Below the pieces are notes generated by a model. The model saw nothing but the letters and a program-made list of their open reading frames with translations, did not search any database and was not told the origin of the DNA. Positions 18,371-27,434 of a stretch of DNA of 64,000 nucleotides are shown piece after piece. How positions within the stretch are numbered: the stretch's first letter is position 1; each line of letters starts with the position of its first letter. The translations under genes and the position numbers were made by a program. Origin of the DNA: Clostridia bacterium (lineage in GTDB: Bacteria > Bacillota > Clostridia > Christensenellales > Borkfalkiaceae). Location: NCBI GenBank assembly GCA_900771345.1, contig CAAGNQ010000063.1, positions 34,907 through 98,906 on the forward strand, read 5' to 3'.

Positions 18371-18970
18371 TTACTTCTCCAATATCTTTGTCACCCTATA
18401 AATTATGGGCGCAAATATGAAATTTACTGCTAGTTCCACAACAAAGTTTATCCAAATCATAGCAAAAACCAATGCAAAAACCAGCCCTGCTGATGATGAA
18501 GTTAAGCCTAAAAACTCTGCTGCGGCGTCTTTCATTATAACTATGCCAAGCATATAAGTTCCCGTATTTACAACGGGAATAGCAAGAACGCTTATCATTA
18601 CTGCTAAAAAGAAATTGCGCTTTGGAAAAAATTTATAGATAAGCCCACACGCAACGCCTGCAAGGGTAGTTTTGCCCACGCACATTATGGTCAAAATAAC
18701 TGGGCTTGCTTGGAAAAGGGCTGCCGTTGACGGCTCCTGCCCTAATACTGCCATTGTTATAAAAACTACAATTCCACAAGTAAATCCTACGATAGCCCCA
18801 CCTAATGCGCCCAGCATAATGCCTGCAAAAGCAATGGGAATTAAACTTAAATTAATGCTAACACCAAGCATAGGAATTGCACTTGCATATAATTGCAAAA
18901 CGATAACGAGTGCCACTAGTACGCCTAAAATAGCGACGTTTTTAGCAGAGAAAAAATTCCCTTTATTCAT
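18371..18970 (-). CDS. ECF transporter S component, predicted pantothenate-specific
   Basis: 199 residues, about six membrane helices, with the ECF S-component look (LSLIPIAFAGIMLGALGGAIVG). The ATG at 18970 has GGAGG five bases before; the in-frame TTG upstream is rejected. It binds a vitamin and works with a shared energizing EcfA/A'/T module encoded elsewhere. The substrate is inferred only from coaX five bases downstream; riboflavin or another vitamin cannot be excluded. Confidence 0.8.
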   Translation of the reverse strand: MNKGNFFSAKNVAILGVLVALVIVLQLYASAIPMLGVSINLSLIPIAFAGIMLGALGGAIVGFTCGIVVFITMAVLGQEPSTAALFQASPVILTIMCVGKTTLAGVACGLIYKFFPKRNFFLAVMISVLAIPVVNTGTYMLGIVIMKDAAAEFLGLTSSSAGLVFALVFAMIWINFVVELAVNFIFAPIIYRVTKILEK

Positions 18971-19170
18971 AATAACCTCCAATCGAATTTCTAAAAATAG
19001 AATATCCGTTGCACAAAAAAATATTATCGGCTCTTTTGGTCAATCTTCCTTTTTAATGAATAATCGCCAACCGTTTTCTAATATTTTAACATAAAAAATT
19101 GACGATAGCAATTAAATGAGGGGTAAAATGTAACATTTTTAATGATTTATGCTTATATTAATAATAGATA

Positions 19171-19205
19171 CTTCGCCAAAAAACAAAAATAATACATAGG
19201 CGAAG
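19171..19205 (+). promoter_or_regulatory. 5' leader hairpin before the cysteine-rich mini-protein
   Basis: CTTCGCC (19171-19177) pairs with GGCGAAG (19199-19205) across a 21-base A-rich loop and ends ten bases before the SD (GGAGG). It could be an RNA stability or control element. Confidence 0.45.
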
Positions 19206-19225
19206 AGTTTACATTGGAGGTATTT

Positions 19226-19432
19226 ATGAACGGTTTCGATTTGTTCGGTGGAAATAACTGCTGTCTTTGGATTTTAATAATCCTTTTAATTATCTGTCTT
19301 TGCAAGAGTGGATGCTTAAACGGACTATTTTCTAGTTGTTACTGTTTGCCTGTGGCTTTGCTTATTATCTGCTGTCTTTGCAAAAATAACGGTGGATTTT
19401 TAGGTGGATTCGGCAACGGTTGTTGCAAATAA
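19226..19432 (+). CDS. Cysteine-rich small membrane protein
   Basis: 68 residues with 12 cysteines. Two hydrophobic halves look like an internal repeat: LLIICLCKSGC and LLIICCLCKNN, each followed by Gly/Phe-rich sequence. The ATG at 19226 has GGAGG at good spacing; the in-frame TTG at 19214 contains the SD. It resembles the high-cysteine small proteins seen in Clostridia, whose function is unknown. Monocistronic, with its own terminator. Confidence 0.75.
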   Translation: MNGFDLFGGNNCCLWILIILLIICLCKSGCLNGLFSSCYCLPVALLIICCLCKNNGGFLGGFGNGCCK

Positions 19433-19460
19433 CTAAATAACTTTTACTAAAAGTTTTAAG

Positions 19461-19490
19461 GTGCAAGGCCAAAAGTCTTGCACTTTTTTT
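19461..19490 (+). terminator. Terminator after the cysteine-rich gene
   Basis: GTGCAAG and CTTGCAC arms with a 9-base loop, followed by T7. Confidence 0.9.
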
Positions 19491-19603
19491 ATTCTAATAA
19501 AAAGCCTTGAAAAAAACTTGAAAAAATTTTAAAATAATTATTGCAAACACATTTATAATATGATAATATTTATGTATAAAAGTTTTACAAAGGAGATTTT
19601 TGT

Positions 19604-21100
19604 ATGAAAAAACCTATCAACGAAACTGGTTTCGGCAAATCACTTGGTTTTAAACCCGATACCAGTATCAAGACAGAGATTATCGCTGGTGTAACCACGT
19701 TCTTTGCAATGTGTTATATCATCCTCGTTAATCCAAATCAAATCACCGGATTTTACAGTTATCTGGGTGGGGAAATGAAAGCATTATGGAGTGCATTGTA
19801 TATTTCAACAATAGTAGCCGCCGTAATCGGAACGCTTCTATATGCATTCTTGGCTAAAAAGCCTTTTGCTCAAGCATCTGGCATGGGACTAAATTCATTC
19901 TTCTTCGTTTCATTTATTATCCCTGCTATGATATTTGATAAAGAAGGTAATGCTATTGGATTTACTGAAAACCTTGCAACAAACTATGGCGCAGGATTAG
20001 TAATTATCCTTATTTCAGGACTTATCTTCCTTCTTCTTTCTGTTACAGGTTTAAGAAGTTATATCGCTAAATCACTTCCTGACTGTTTAAAGAAGGCTAT
20101 CCCTGCAGGTATTGGTCTATTTATTGCATTGTTAGGCTTAAAGGGTTCTTTCATTGTTACCGATAATCAATACACTCTTGTTCAACTTGGCGATTTAACC
20201 AAATGGGAGATTTTTAATCAATATGGTGAACTTGCTGGTGGTGCTGCTCCTATGCTCGCTTCTCTTCTCGGCTTAATTTCAATCGTAATATTCAATAAAG
20301 TTGGATTTGGCTGGATGAAAAAAGCATCTATCGTATTAGGAATTATTGTTTCAAGCATCCTATTCTATCTCTTCACATGGACTGCTCCAAGTCTATCTTT
20401 CTCAGAAATTGGTGAATCTTTCAGTGCTTTTGGTAAATATGGTTTGTCTGTATTTAATGGTTCAAGCTGGGCTGCTGCATTTGACGGCGTTACTATCGGA
20501 AGTGGAGGTATTTTCTCCGTAATAGTTTTAATAATCACCTTCTGTTTGGTAGATATGTTTGATACAATCGGAACACTTTACGGTGCATCTGCTCAAGCAG
20601 GTATGCTTGACGCAAACGGTGACCCTGAAGATATCGAGGCTTGTATGCTTTGCGACTCTATCGCAACATGCGCAGGCGCTATGGTTGGTACTTCTACCGT
20701 TACGACTTTCGTTGAGTCAGCATCTGGTGTTGCTGAAGGTGGAAGAACAGGTTTAACTGCTCTTACAACGTCAATTCTATTTGCTCTATGCTTAGTATTG
20801 TCGCCACTTGCTAGCATTATTCCAAGCGTTGCTACTGCTCCTGCTCTTATCTACGTTGGCGTATTAATGCTTAGAAACTTTAAGGCTATTGATATGGATG
20901 ACCTTGCTAGTGCAGTGCCTGCATTCTTAACCTTAATATTGATGCCTCTTACATACTCAATTTCTAATGGTATCGCTGTAGGCGCAGTATCTTATGTTCT
21001 TATCCAACTATTTACTGGTAAGTTCTCAAAGAAGGATATCGTTGTTACAATTATTGCTATCCTCTTTGCTTTAAGATACGCATTCGTTAACACACTATAA
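19604..21100 (+). CDS. NCS2 family purine permease
   Basis: 498 residues, about 12-14 membrane helices, with the AzgA/PbuG-type pattern: an N-terminal GFKPDTSIKTEIIAG segment, ASGMGLNSFF, LVDMFDTIGTLYG and VGTSTVTTFVESASGVAEGGRTG. It is a proton symporter for hypoxanthine, guanine or adenine. No purine riboswitch is visible in the roughly 110-base leader. Codon use is richer in T-ending codons than its neighbours. SD AAGGAGA. Confidence 0.93.
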   Translation: MKKPINETGFGKSLGFKPDTSIKTEIIAGVTTFFAMCYIILVNPNQITGFYSYLGGEMKALWSALYISTIVAAVIGTLLYAFLAKKPFAQASGMGLNSFFFVSFIIPAMIFDKEGNAIGFTENLATNYGAGLVIILISGLIFLLLSVTGLRSYIAKSLPDCLKKAIPAGIGLFIALLGLKGSFIVTDNQYTLVQLGDLTKWEIFNQYGELAGGAAPMLASLLGLISIVIFNKVGFGWMKKASIVLGIIVSSILFYLFTWTAPSLSFSEIGESFSAFGKYGLSVFNGSSWAAAFDGVTIGSGGIFSVIVLIITFCLVDMFDTIGTLYGASAQAGMLDANGDPEDIEACMLCDSIATCAGAMVGTSTVTTFVESASGVAEGGRTGLTALTTSILFALCLVLSPLASIIPSVATAPALIYVGVLMLRNFKAIDMDDLASAVPAFLTLILMPLTYSISNGIAVGAVSYVLIQLFTGKFSKKDIVVTIIAILFALRYAFVNTL

Positions 21101-21120
21101 TATTTAACTTAAAAACTAAA

Positions 21121-21150
21121 AATGCCTTGCGAGAATTCGCAAAGCATTTT
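21121..21150. terminator. Bidirectional terminator between permease and typA
   Basis: AATGCCTTGCGA pairs with TCGCAAAGCATT, followed by T8 on the plus strand; A-runs give T-runs on the minus strand. Confidence 0.85.
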
Positions 21151-21164
21151 TTTTGTTTTTTTTA

Positions 21165-22988
21165 TTATTCTAGACCTCTAAACTTTCTCTTTAGTCTTAG
21201 TTCTGTGTCTAACGTTTTCTTTCTGATACGAACGTTCTTTGGCGTTACTTCTAACATCTCGTCGTCGTTGATAAACTCCATAGCCTCTTCCAAACTCATT
21301 ATCTTTGGTGTTTCAAGACGAAGAGCGTCGTCAGAGCCTGATGCACGGGTGTTGGTTAAATGTTTCTTTTTGCATACGTTTACGCTTATATCTTCGTTCT
21401 TTGGCGAAACGCCTACAACCATTCCTTCGTAAACTTGCGTGCCTGCACCGATAAAGAGTTGACCTCTTCCTTGTGCATTAAATAGCCCGTAAGTCACTGC
21501 CTCGCCCGTTTCAAAGGCAACTAGAGAACCAGTCGCTCTTCTTTCTATTTCACCCTTGAATTCCTCGTATCCGAAGAATATAGTATTGAACACGCCCTCG
21601 CCCCTAGTTTCTGTTAAAAACTGGCTCTTATAGCCGAATAAGCCCCTTGCAGGCACTTTAAACTCAAGCCTTATGCGACTGCCGATATTTTCCATTTGAA
21701 TAAGTTCGCCCTTTCTAACGCCCATGCTTGAGAAAACACTACCCGTCTTATCCTCAGGAACGTCAACAACAAGTTTTTCCATAGGCTCTAAAAGAACTCC
21801 GTCCTTTTCTTTATACATAACCTTAGGTGCTCCAACCTGGAACTCATAGCCTGCCCTTCTCATGGTTTCGATTAAAATGGAAAGGTGCATCTCCCCCCTA
21901 CCACAAACTCTATACGAATCAGCAGAATCGGTTTCCTCGACGCGAAGGGAAACGTCTTTAAGCATTTCCTTAAAAAGTCTATCGCGAAGATGACGGGTTG
22001 TAACAAATTTACCTTCTTTTCCTGCAAACGGACTGTCGTTAACAGAAAATAGCATTTCAACCGTCGGCTCGCTTATTTTAACGAATGGAACAGGTTCAAC
22101 TAAAGTTGGAGAACAAATAGTATCGCCGATAGAAATATTTTCTAATCCACTAACGCAAACGATATCCCCTGCTTTAGCGCTATCAACGGCAACCCTATTA
22201 AGCCCTTCTATTTGATAAATGCTAACGAGTTTGCCACGAACTTCTTTCCCAGTCACGTTGTAGTTACAGGTCTGAACTTCCTGATTTACTGCAATCTTTC
22301 CTCTTTCAATTCTGCCTATACCTATTCTGCCTACGTATTCATTATAATCAACCGAAGAAACGAGCATTTGGAAAGGACCTTCTTCATCAACCTCTTGAGG
22401 CTCAAAATAATTGACGATTGTATCAAAAAGTGGTGTTAGGTCTACGCCAGGCTTATTATAGTCAAGCGTTGCCGTGCCTGCCCTTCCCGAACAAAAAATG
22501 ATAGGGCTTTCAATCTGGTCGTCATTAGCGTTAAGGTCAAATAAAAGTTCCAAAATCTCGTCTTGAACTTCTGAAAGCCTTGCGTCAGGCCTGTCAATTT
22601 TGTTTACAACTATAATTAATTTATGATTTAATTCTAACGCCTTTTGCATAACGAAACGGGTTTGAGGCATAGGGCCTTCACAAGCGTCGACTAAAACTAA
22701 AACGCCGTTTACCATTTTAAGCACACGCTCAACCTCTCCACCAAAATCAGCGTGGCCGGGCGTATCAACAACGTTGATTTTTACGCCCTTATAAAAGGCC
22801 GAAGTGTTTTTTGCTAGAATAGTTATTCCTCTCTCGCGTTCCAAATCCCCCGAGTCCATAACCCTGTCCATAACCTCTTGATTATCACGGAAAATTCCTC
22901 CCTGCTTTAGCATCTCGTTAACTAGAGTAGTCTTGCCGTGGTCAACGTGAGCGATTATCGCAACATTTCTTACGTCTGTTCTTTTCAA
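21165..22988 (-). CDS. typA: Translational GTPase TypA/BipA
   Basis: 607 residues starting at TTG (22988). GTP-binding motifs: [10 protein letters not shown] (13-22), DTPGHADF near residue 76 and NKIDRPDA near 131. The EF-G-like domain II and the TypA-specific C-terminal domain are present at full length. TypA associates with ribosomes and supports 50S assembly and growth under stress or cold. The SD (AAGGA) is rather far from the start. Confidence 0.95.
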   Translation of the reverse strand: MKRTDVRNVAIIAHVDHGKTTLVNEMLKQGGIFRDNQEVMDRVMDSGDLERERGITILAKNTSAFYKGVKINVVDTPGHADFGGEVERVLKMVNGVLVLVDACEGPMPQTRFVMQKALELNHKLIIVVNKIDRPDARLSEVQDEILELLFDLNANDDQIESPIIFCSGRAGTATLDYNKPGVDLTPLFDTIVNYFEPQEVDEEGPFQMLVSSVDYNEYVGRIGIGRIERGKIAVNQEVQTCNYNVTGKEVRGKLVSIYQIEGLNRVAVDSAKAGDIVCVSGLENISIGDTICSPTLVEPVPFVKISEPTVEMLFSVNDSPFAGKEGKFVTTRHLRDRLFKEMLKDVSLRVEETDSADSYRVCGRGEMHLSILIETMRRAGYEFQVGAPKVMYKEKDGVLLEPMEKLVVDVPEDKTGSVFSSMGVRKGELIQMENIGSRIRLEFKVPARGLFGYKSQFLTETRGEGVFNTIFFGYEEFKGEIERRATGSLVAFETGEAVTYGLFNAQGRGQLFIGAGTQVYEGMVVGVSPKNEDISVNVCKKKHLTNTRASGSDDALRLETPKIMSLEEAMEFINDDEMLEVTPKNVRIRKKTLDTELRLKRKFRGLE

Positions 22989-23024
22989 AGTAAATCCGTC
23001 CTTAAAATTAAATTTCTCTTTTCC

Positions 23025-23549
23025 CTACTTATCCAAAACGGCAAGAAGCGCAATAAGAGTTTTTGCATCGTTTATCTCGCCTTTTTTTATCATATCTTTA
23101 AGTTTTTCTTTTTCTATCCATTCGCTTGTTAAAAATTCGTCCTCATCAAGGCAAACTTGGCTTTCCTTTAAGCCGAACGCCTGATAAATTCTAATAACTT
23201 CCGTATTATAGGCAGGGGTTGGATAAACCTCGAAAAGTTTCTCCACTCTCTCAGCCTTAACCCCACACTCTTCTTCAAGTTCTCGAATAGCAGTCCTTTC
23301 AAAGTCCTCGCCATCGTTAATCTTCCCAGCAGGAATTTCATAAATTTCTTTGCCATAAGGATAGCGAAATTGTTTAACAAGCAAAATCTTGCCATCCTTT
23401 TCGCAAACGATTGCACTCCCACCACTATGATGAACGACCTCGCGAATTGCGCTTTTACCATTAGGCAAAATCACGTCGTCCTTTTTTACCTTTATTATCT
23501 TTCCGTCATAAAGAGTAACGCTACGAACGGTCTTTTCCTTAAATTGCAT
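23025..23549 (-). CDS. Nudix hydrolase, ADP-ribose pyrophosphatase type
   Basis: 174 residues. The Nudix box GX5EX7REUXEEXGU is met by GKINDGEDFERTAIRELEEE with CGV after it (about residues 76-98), preceded by a YEIPAG motif typical for ADP-ribose pyrophosphatases. It hydrolyses ADP-ribose-like nucleoside diphosphates. Its start overlaps the end of the upstream unknown gene by 11 bases. Confidence 0.9.
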   Translation of the reverse strand: MQFKEKTVRSVTLYDGKIIKVKKDDVILPNGKSAIREVVHHSGGSAIVCEKDGKILLVKQFRYPYGKEIYEIPAGKINDGEDFERTAIRELEEECGVKAERVEKLFEVYPTPAYNTEVIRIYQAFGLKESQVCLDEDEFLTSEWIEKEKLKDMIKKGEINDAKTLIALLAVLDK

Positions 23550-24351
23550 TCAGTATACTCCTAATCAGTTTGGAAAGTTTTCTCGTCCTATTAAAGAGCA
23601 AAATAAAATGCCTTTTAGCAACGTATTTATAGGCTATATAAGCGTATTCAATAGCGTCTTTATCATTGCTATCGATAACGTTAGCAAGCATATCTATAAC
23701 TAGGATAATATCCTTTTTTATCACGACTTTTAACTTGCTTTCCTTAATTTTTTTCTTATCGTCTAGCAAGATTCTTTTAACAGTCCTAACGCTAGCGCTA
23801 TAAATCCTTTTCTCTCCCTCAGCCTCTTTTGCGAGCGCCTTTTCCTGCTCTTCTTTTTCTTTTGCACGTCTATTTTCTTCCTCAGTTAAAGCCTCGACAG
23901 GGTCTTGAAGTTTACCCTCAATAACGTTTTCCATAAGTATTTTAACAGAGTTTTTAAACGGCTTAATCATAGCGTTTATAAACGACGCGTATCCTGACGA
24001 AAAACTTCCATCTTCAAAAAAGTATTTGTTAATGAACTCACCAAATGCAATTTCTTTATTATCAATTTCAACGAGGACGAAAAACACAAATGCTAAAAGT
24101 TCTCTCGAATTTGGTGGCAAGATAAACTCGCCCTTATCTGCCGATAAAAATTGGCTTCTTACAAGATATTTCTTCTTTGCCTCGTAATAATCAAAATCGC
24201 TAAGACAATTCTTAAATAGCGCAAGAAGTGTTTCTGACGTTGCTATCACTTTAAGCAAGTGCGCAATCTTAATATCGGCAACGATATACTTGCTGTCAAT
24301 AAGTTCGTCAGCATTTTTTAAAAACAAATCAAGTTCTTCTCTTTTAGTCAA
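23539..24351 (-). CDS. Unknown protein with central charged helix
   Basis: 270 residues from a TTG at 24351 with GGGAGGA upstream. It is mostly alpha-helical. Residues about 150-185 are a Lys/Glu-rich segment, and the C-terminal third has a KVVIKKDIILVIDMLANVID helix and a basic tail. No signal peptide or membrane helix. I do not recognise the family. It overlaps the Nudix gene and is cotranscribed with it. Confidence 0.65.
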   Translation of the reverse strand: MTKREELDLFLKNADELIDSKYIVADIKIAHLLKVIATSETLLALFKNCLSDFDYYEAKKKYLVRSQFLSADKGEFILPPNSRELLAFVFFVLVEIDNKEIAFGEFINKYFFEDGSFSSGYASFINAMIKPFKNSVKILMENVIEGKLQDPVEALTEEENRRAKEKEEQEKALAKEAEGEKRIYSASVRTVKRILLDDKKKIKESKLKVVIKKDIILVIDMLANVIDSNDKDAIEYAYIAYKYVAKRHFILLFNRTRKLSKLIRSILNAI

Positions 24352-24473
24352 TTTAATTTCCTCCCTATTTTTTGCATACTACCACACGATAAGTTATTTT
24401 TATCATTATACCATATAAAACGCATATTATAAACTTTTTTTGTCCCAATTTTACAAATTTTTTGGCAAAGTTC

Positions 24474-24501
24474 TTTACAAATATTTATTTTGTGATATAA
24501 T
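24474..24501 (+). promoter_or_regulatory. Promoter for the DUF4364 gene
   Basis: TTTACA, a 16-base spacer and TATAAT, 32 bases upstream of the start. Confidence 0.65.
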
Positions 24502-24532
24502 AAAAATGTAATAATATGGAGATTTTTTGTTT

Positions 24533-25057
24533 ATGCAGGTCAAAGGAGATTCCTCACTTAACAAATTAATATTGTTATTTGTTTTTGACAAGATGGAAGT
24601 TCCCCTATCGGAAAATACGGTGCTAGATATGTGTTGTTCATCCAACAACTGGCTGGCTTATATGGACTGTCAACCTATATTAAATCAACTTTTAGAGTGT
24701 GGCTGGATATGCGATATAGGTAACAACAACGAGCCACTCTACACTATTACTCCCGACGGGCGAATTTGCCTTGCAAACTTTTTTATTAACATTCCTGCAT
24801 CAACGCGTGAACAAATCTCACTGTTTGTTAAGAACAATCGTGCAAAATATCGCAGAAAACAAGAATGCGTTGCCGATTATTTTATGAATAAAGACGGCAC
24901 GTATACGGTATACTTAAAAATTATAGAGCCTGCTCAGCCTATGATGGAACTTAAACTTGTTGTTCCTAATAGGCAGATAGCCAAAGACGTTTATAAGAAA
25001 TGGGGCGAAAAGGCTGCTGACGTTTACAGAAATTTATATGACAATTTAGTAGATTAG
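24533..25057 (+). CDS. DUF4364 family protein
   Basis: 174 residues from the ATG at 24533 (GGAG 11 bases before). A TTG two codons upstream is also possible. It has a winged-helix-like N-terminal half (LNKLILLFVFDKMEVPLSEN, later TPDGRICLANFF) and a beta-rich C-terminal half. DUF4364 is widespread in Clostridia; a transcription-related role is suspected but not shown. It forms a two-gene operon with the TSCPD gene. Confidence 0.85.
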   Translation: MQVKGDSSLNKLILLFVFDKMEVPLSENTVLDMCCSSNNWLAYMDCQPILNQLLECGWICDIGNNNEPLYTITPDGRICLANFFINIPASTREQISLFVKNNRAKYRRKQECVADYFMNKDGTYTVYLKIIEPAQPMMELKLVVPNRQIAKDVYKKWGEKAADVYRNLYDNLVD

Positions 25058-25075
25058 GAATAGGAGAAACAATTT

Positions 25076-25339
25076 ATGCAAACTTACATGACCAGAGGAA
25101 CTTGTTCAAGGCAAATTTTATTTGACGTTAGTGAGGATAATATTTTGACCAACGTTAAATTTATTGGTGGTTGCAGTGGCAACCTTCAGGCAATCGCAAG
25201 GCTAGTTGACGGAAAAAATATTGACGAGGTTATTGCAACTCTTAAAGGTATAAAATGCAGAAGCAACACCTCTTGTGGCGACCAACTCGCTCTCGCTCTT
25301 GAAAATTATAAAGCCAAAAAATCTTTAGCAGAAAAATAA
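25076..25339 (+). CDS. TSCPD domain protein (TIGR03905 type)
   Basis: 87 residues. The cysteine pattern RGTCSRQILF, GGCSGNLQAIARL and CRSNTSCGDQLA fits the small TSCPD family, related to a C-terminal domain of some ribonucleotide reductases. Function unknown; metal or redox binding is plausible from the conserved cysteines. SD AGGAGAA; followed by a strong terminator. Confidence 0.88.
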   Translation: MQTYMTRGTCSRQILFDVSEDNILTNVKFIGGCSGNLQAIARLVDGKNIDEVIATLKGIKCRSNTSCGDQLALALENYKAKKSLAEK

Positions 25340-25353
25340 TTAAAGTTTTATTA

Positions 25354-25389
25354 AAAGAACTCACGGCAGACTGCCGTGAGTTCTTTTTT
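25354..25389 (+). terminator. Strong terminator after the TSCPD gene
   Basis: AAGAACTCACGGCAG pairs perfectly with CTGCCGTGAGTTCTT around a single A, followed by a T-run. Confidence 0.95.
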
Positions 25390-25403
25390 AGTTTTATTAG
25401 AAT

Positions 25404-26367
25404 TTATTTAGTGAACGTATAAACGTAACTATAATGTGCCTCAATAATTTGGTTAGCCAAAGCAATTACGTCAAGACGCAAACTGCAAACGTTTTCACTT
25501 TCTTCTAAATATAGTGTTGCCGAAGTAACCACCATACCACTTTTCTCAAAGTTTTTAACTAACGTTTCATAAACTTCTGAATTAGAATTGTCAAAATATT
25601 TTTTATTGCCTTCAGTTTTGTTAACAATATATATTGCTTTTCCAGCACTCTTACTAGTTAAGTCCCACACGTACATTTCGCCGTCGTCAGTCACGCCGTA
25701 TGAATCAAAGGTAGTTCCAGCATATAAATCGTTATATGCCTTTTCAGTGCTTGCTATAGTTTGCTGTTTGTTTGGCTCTTCCTCGTCAATCATTTGTTGA
25801 ATCATATCCCCAGCCTCTGTTCCTTTAAATGCTTCAGGAACGGTCATTTCAAGCCCAACCGTCACTCCACTATAAGAGTAACTTGCTAACGGAGAGGTTT
25901 CCGGTATGGTAGGAGTGCTTGGCGTAGTTGGAGTGCTTGGAGTTGTAGGAGTACTTGGAGTTGTAGGAGTACTTGGAGTTGTAGGAGTACTTGGCGTGGT
26001 AGGAGTACTTGGCGTCGTTGGAGTGCTCCCCCCCTCCATTTTCAACAGGTGAGAATTTTGCATAAACGGTAATATCTGCCGTCAACGGAAATTCAACATC
26101 TTCAATAACAAAAGGAGTTTCAAAATTATCGTCTAAAAACCAGCCGACAAAATTCATATTTTCCTTCGTCGGATTTTTAATTAGAACGAGTTCGTCTTGC
26201 TTAGTTATGGTTTTTCTTTCAACTACGTCATTCTCTGCATCAATAACGTAAATAACGTCATAAAAGGTTGTTTGTCCATCATCATTATTTGGGTTAACGC
26301 AAGCAGTAAAACAAGCGCAACAAACAATAGATACAATGGCTAAAATTGTAACTAAAAATTTCCTCAT
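25404..26367 (-). pseudogene. Lipoprotein with InlB-type repeat and STPTTP linker, out of frame at a G7 tract
   Basis: Two minus-strand frames join into one plausible protein. The N-terminal frame (from 26367, SD AGGTGG) has a lipoprotein signal with lipobox FTAC and an InlB B-repeat-like domain (NFVGWFLDDNFETPF, ITVYAKF). At a run of seven Gs (26028-26034) it leaves the frame that encodes seven STPTTP repeats and an unknown domain of about 150 residues. Six Gs would restore one frame of about 320 residues. Phase variation, transcriptional slippage, true decay or a sequencing error could each explain it. Confidence 0.8.
25902..26027 (-). repeat. Seven tandem 18-bp repeats encoding STPTTP
   Basis: Seven units with silent changes between copies; the last reads STPTIP. 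It forms the extended linker of the lipoprotein and lies immediately 3' of the G7 tract. Confidence 0.9.
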
Positions 26368-26437
26368 ATATCCACCTACTTTTATTTTTTATATAGTTAT
26401 TTTACTATTTTATCAGACAAAATGCAAATATATTTGC

Positions 26438-26466
26438 TTGATTTTTTTGTATATTCATAATACAAT
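26438..26466 (+). promoter_or_regulatory. Promoter placing the start site at the FliB-like ATG
   Basis: TTGATT, a 17-base spacer and TACAAT. The -10 box ends seven bases before the ATG at 26474 and no SD is seen, so the transcript is probably leaderless. Confidence 0.6.
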
Positions 26467-26473
26467 TATCTAT

Positions 26474-27400
26474 ATGAAATATTACGAGTTTAACTATAAT
26501 AAAAAATTTTGTTGCATAGCGCAAAACTGTAAGCATAACTGTTGCATAGGTTGGGAAATTAAAGTTGATAAAAAGACAATGAATCACTACTCTTGTTTAT
26601 CACTAACAGATAACGCCTTTTGCCTAGAGAAATTTGAGGGGAATACTTTTAAGTTGGACCAATTTTCCCGTTGCCCTTTTTTAGAAAATGATAATCTGTG
26701 TTACGTAATAAAAAAATACGGGGAAAACTCTTTATCAAAAACCTGCAAAACTCACCCTAGATTTAAAAACTTTTTTTCTTCTATTACCGAAACAGGTTTA
26801 GGGATATACTGCGAAGAGGCATGCCGAATTATCCTCTCTTTAAAGCACAAAATGAAAAGAGTTTTAGTAAAAGACGATAAGAGAAAATGCTCTTTATTGC
26901 CTTTTGAGAGAAAGATTTTTGCGTTTAGAAATAAAGTTCTAAAGATTATTCAAGATAGAAGTTTAACCACAAATCAAAAAATTAGCCTTTTATCAAGCCT
27001 ATCTAATATTGACCTTAATAAAAACTCGTTCTCTAAATGGTTAGAAATTTTCTCTAGACTTGAAAGGCTAAAAACTAATGAGTTTTCCTTTTCAAGCATT
27101 CCTTTGGCGAGTGAATTTGCTAATATTACCGACGAGTTTAGAAGAGAATACGAGCAACTTTTAAGTTATTTTGCATTCCGTCATCTCTCGCGCGCGATAG
27201 ACAGCATTGATTTATCGGTTAGATTAGCATATATAGTTTTAGCGTTTAAATTTATAAATCATATTTTTTCACTTCAAAATGAAAGAACTTTTGAAAATCT
27301 TGTTGAAGCCTGCCGTTTTTTCACCTCCGAAATAGAGTGCAACGACGATAATTTGTTTAAAATCTTAAACCAAATTGAAAATCTTGTTAGTTTTATTTAA
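26474..27400 (+). CDS. FliB-like cysteine-cluster protein (lysine-N-methylase family)
   Basis: 308 residues from the ATG at 26474; a longer in-frame extension upstream would run antisense into the lipoprotein promoter and lacks support. The N-terminal cysteine clusters FCCIAQNCKHNCCIGWEI (about 10-28), CPFLENDNLCYV and KTCKTHPRF are those of flagellin lysine-N-methylase FliB and YkgJ-like proteins, which bind a metal or FeS centre. The C-terminal part is helical. No flagellar gene is in the window, so the substrate is open. Confidence 0.8.
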   Translation: MKYYEFNYNKKFCCIAQNCKHNCCIGWEIKVDKKTMNHYSCLSLTDNAFCLEKFEGNTFKLDQFSRCPFLENDNLCYVIKKYGENSLSKTCKTHPRFKNFFSSITETGLGIYCEEACRIILSLKHKMKRVLVKDDKRKCSLLPFERKIFAFRNKVLKIIQDRSLTTNQKISLLSSLSNIDLNKNSFSKWLEIFSRLERLKTNEFSFSSIPLASEFANITDEFRREYEQLLSYFAFRHLSRAIDSIDLSVRLAYIVLAFKFINHIFSLQNERTFENLVEACRFFTSEIECNDDNLFKILNQIENLVSFI

Positions 27401-27404
27401 ACTG

Positions 27405-27433
27405 AAAAAGGTTGGAATTTATCCAACCTTTTT
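27405..27433. terminator. Bidirectional terminator
   Basis: AAAAAGGTTGGA and TCCAACCTTTTT arms with a 5-base loop, between the convergent FliB-like and nitroreductase genes. Confidence 0.92.
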
Positions 27434-27434
27434 G

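Noticed and set aside
19500..19603. Purine riboswitch before the NCS2 permease
   Set aside because: Leader is short and AT-rich and shows no purine-aptamer helices or loop motifs.
25902..26027. CRISPR-like repeats
   Set aside because: Units are contiguous 18-bp coding repeats without spacers; no cas gene in the window.
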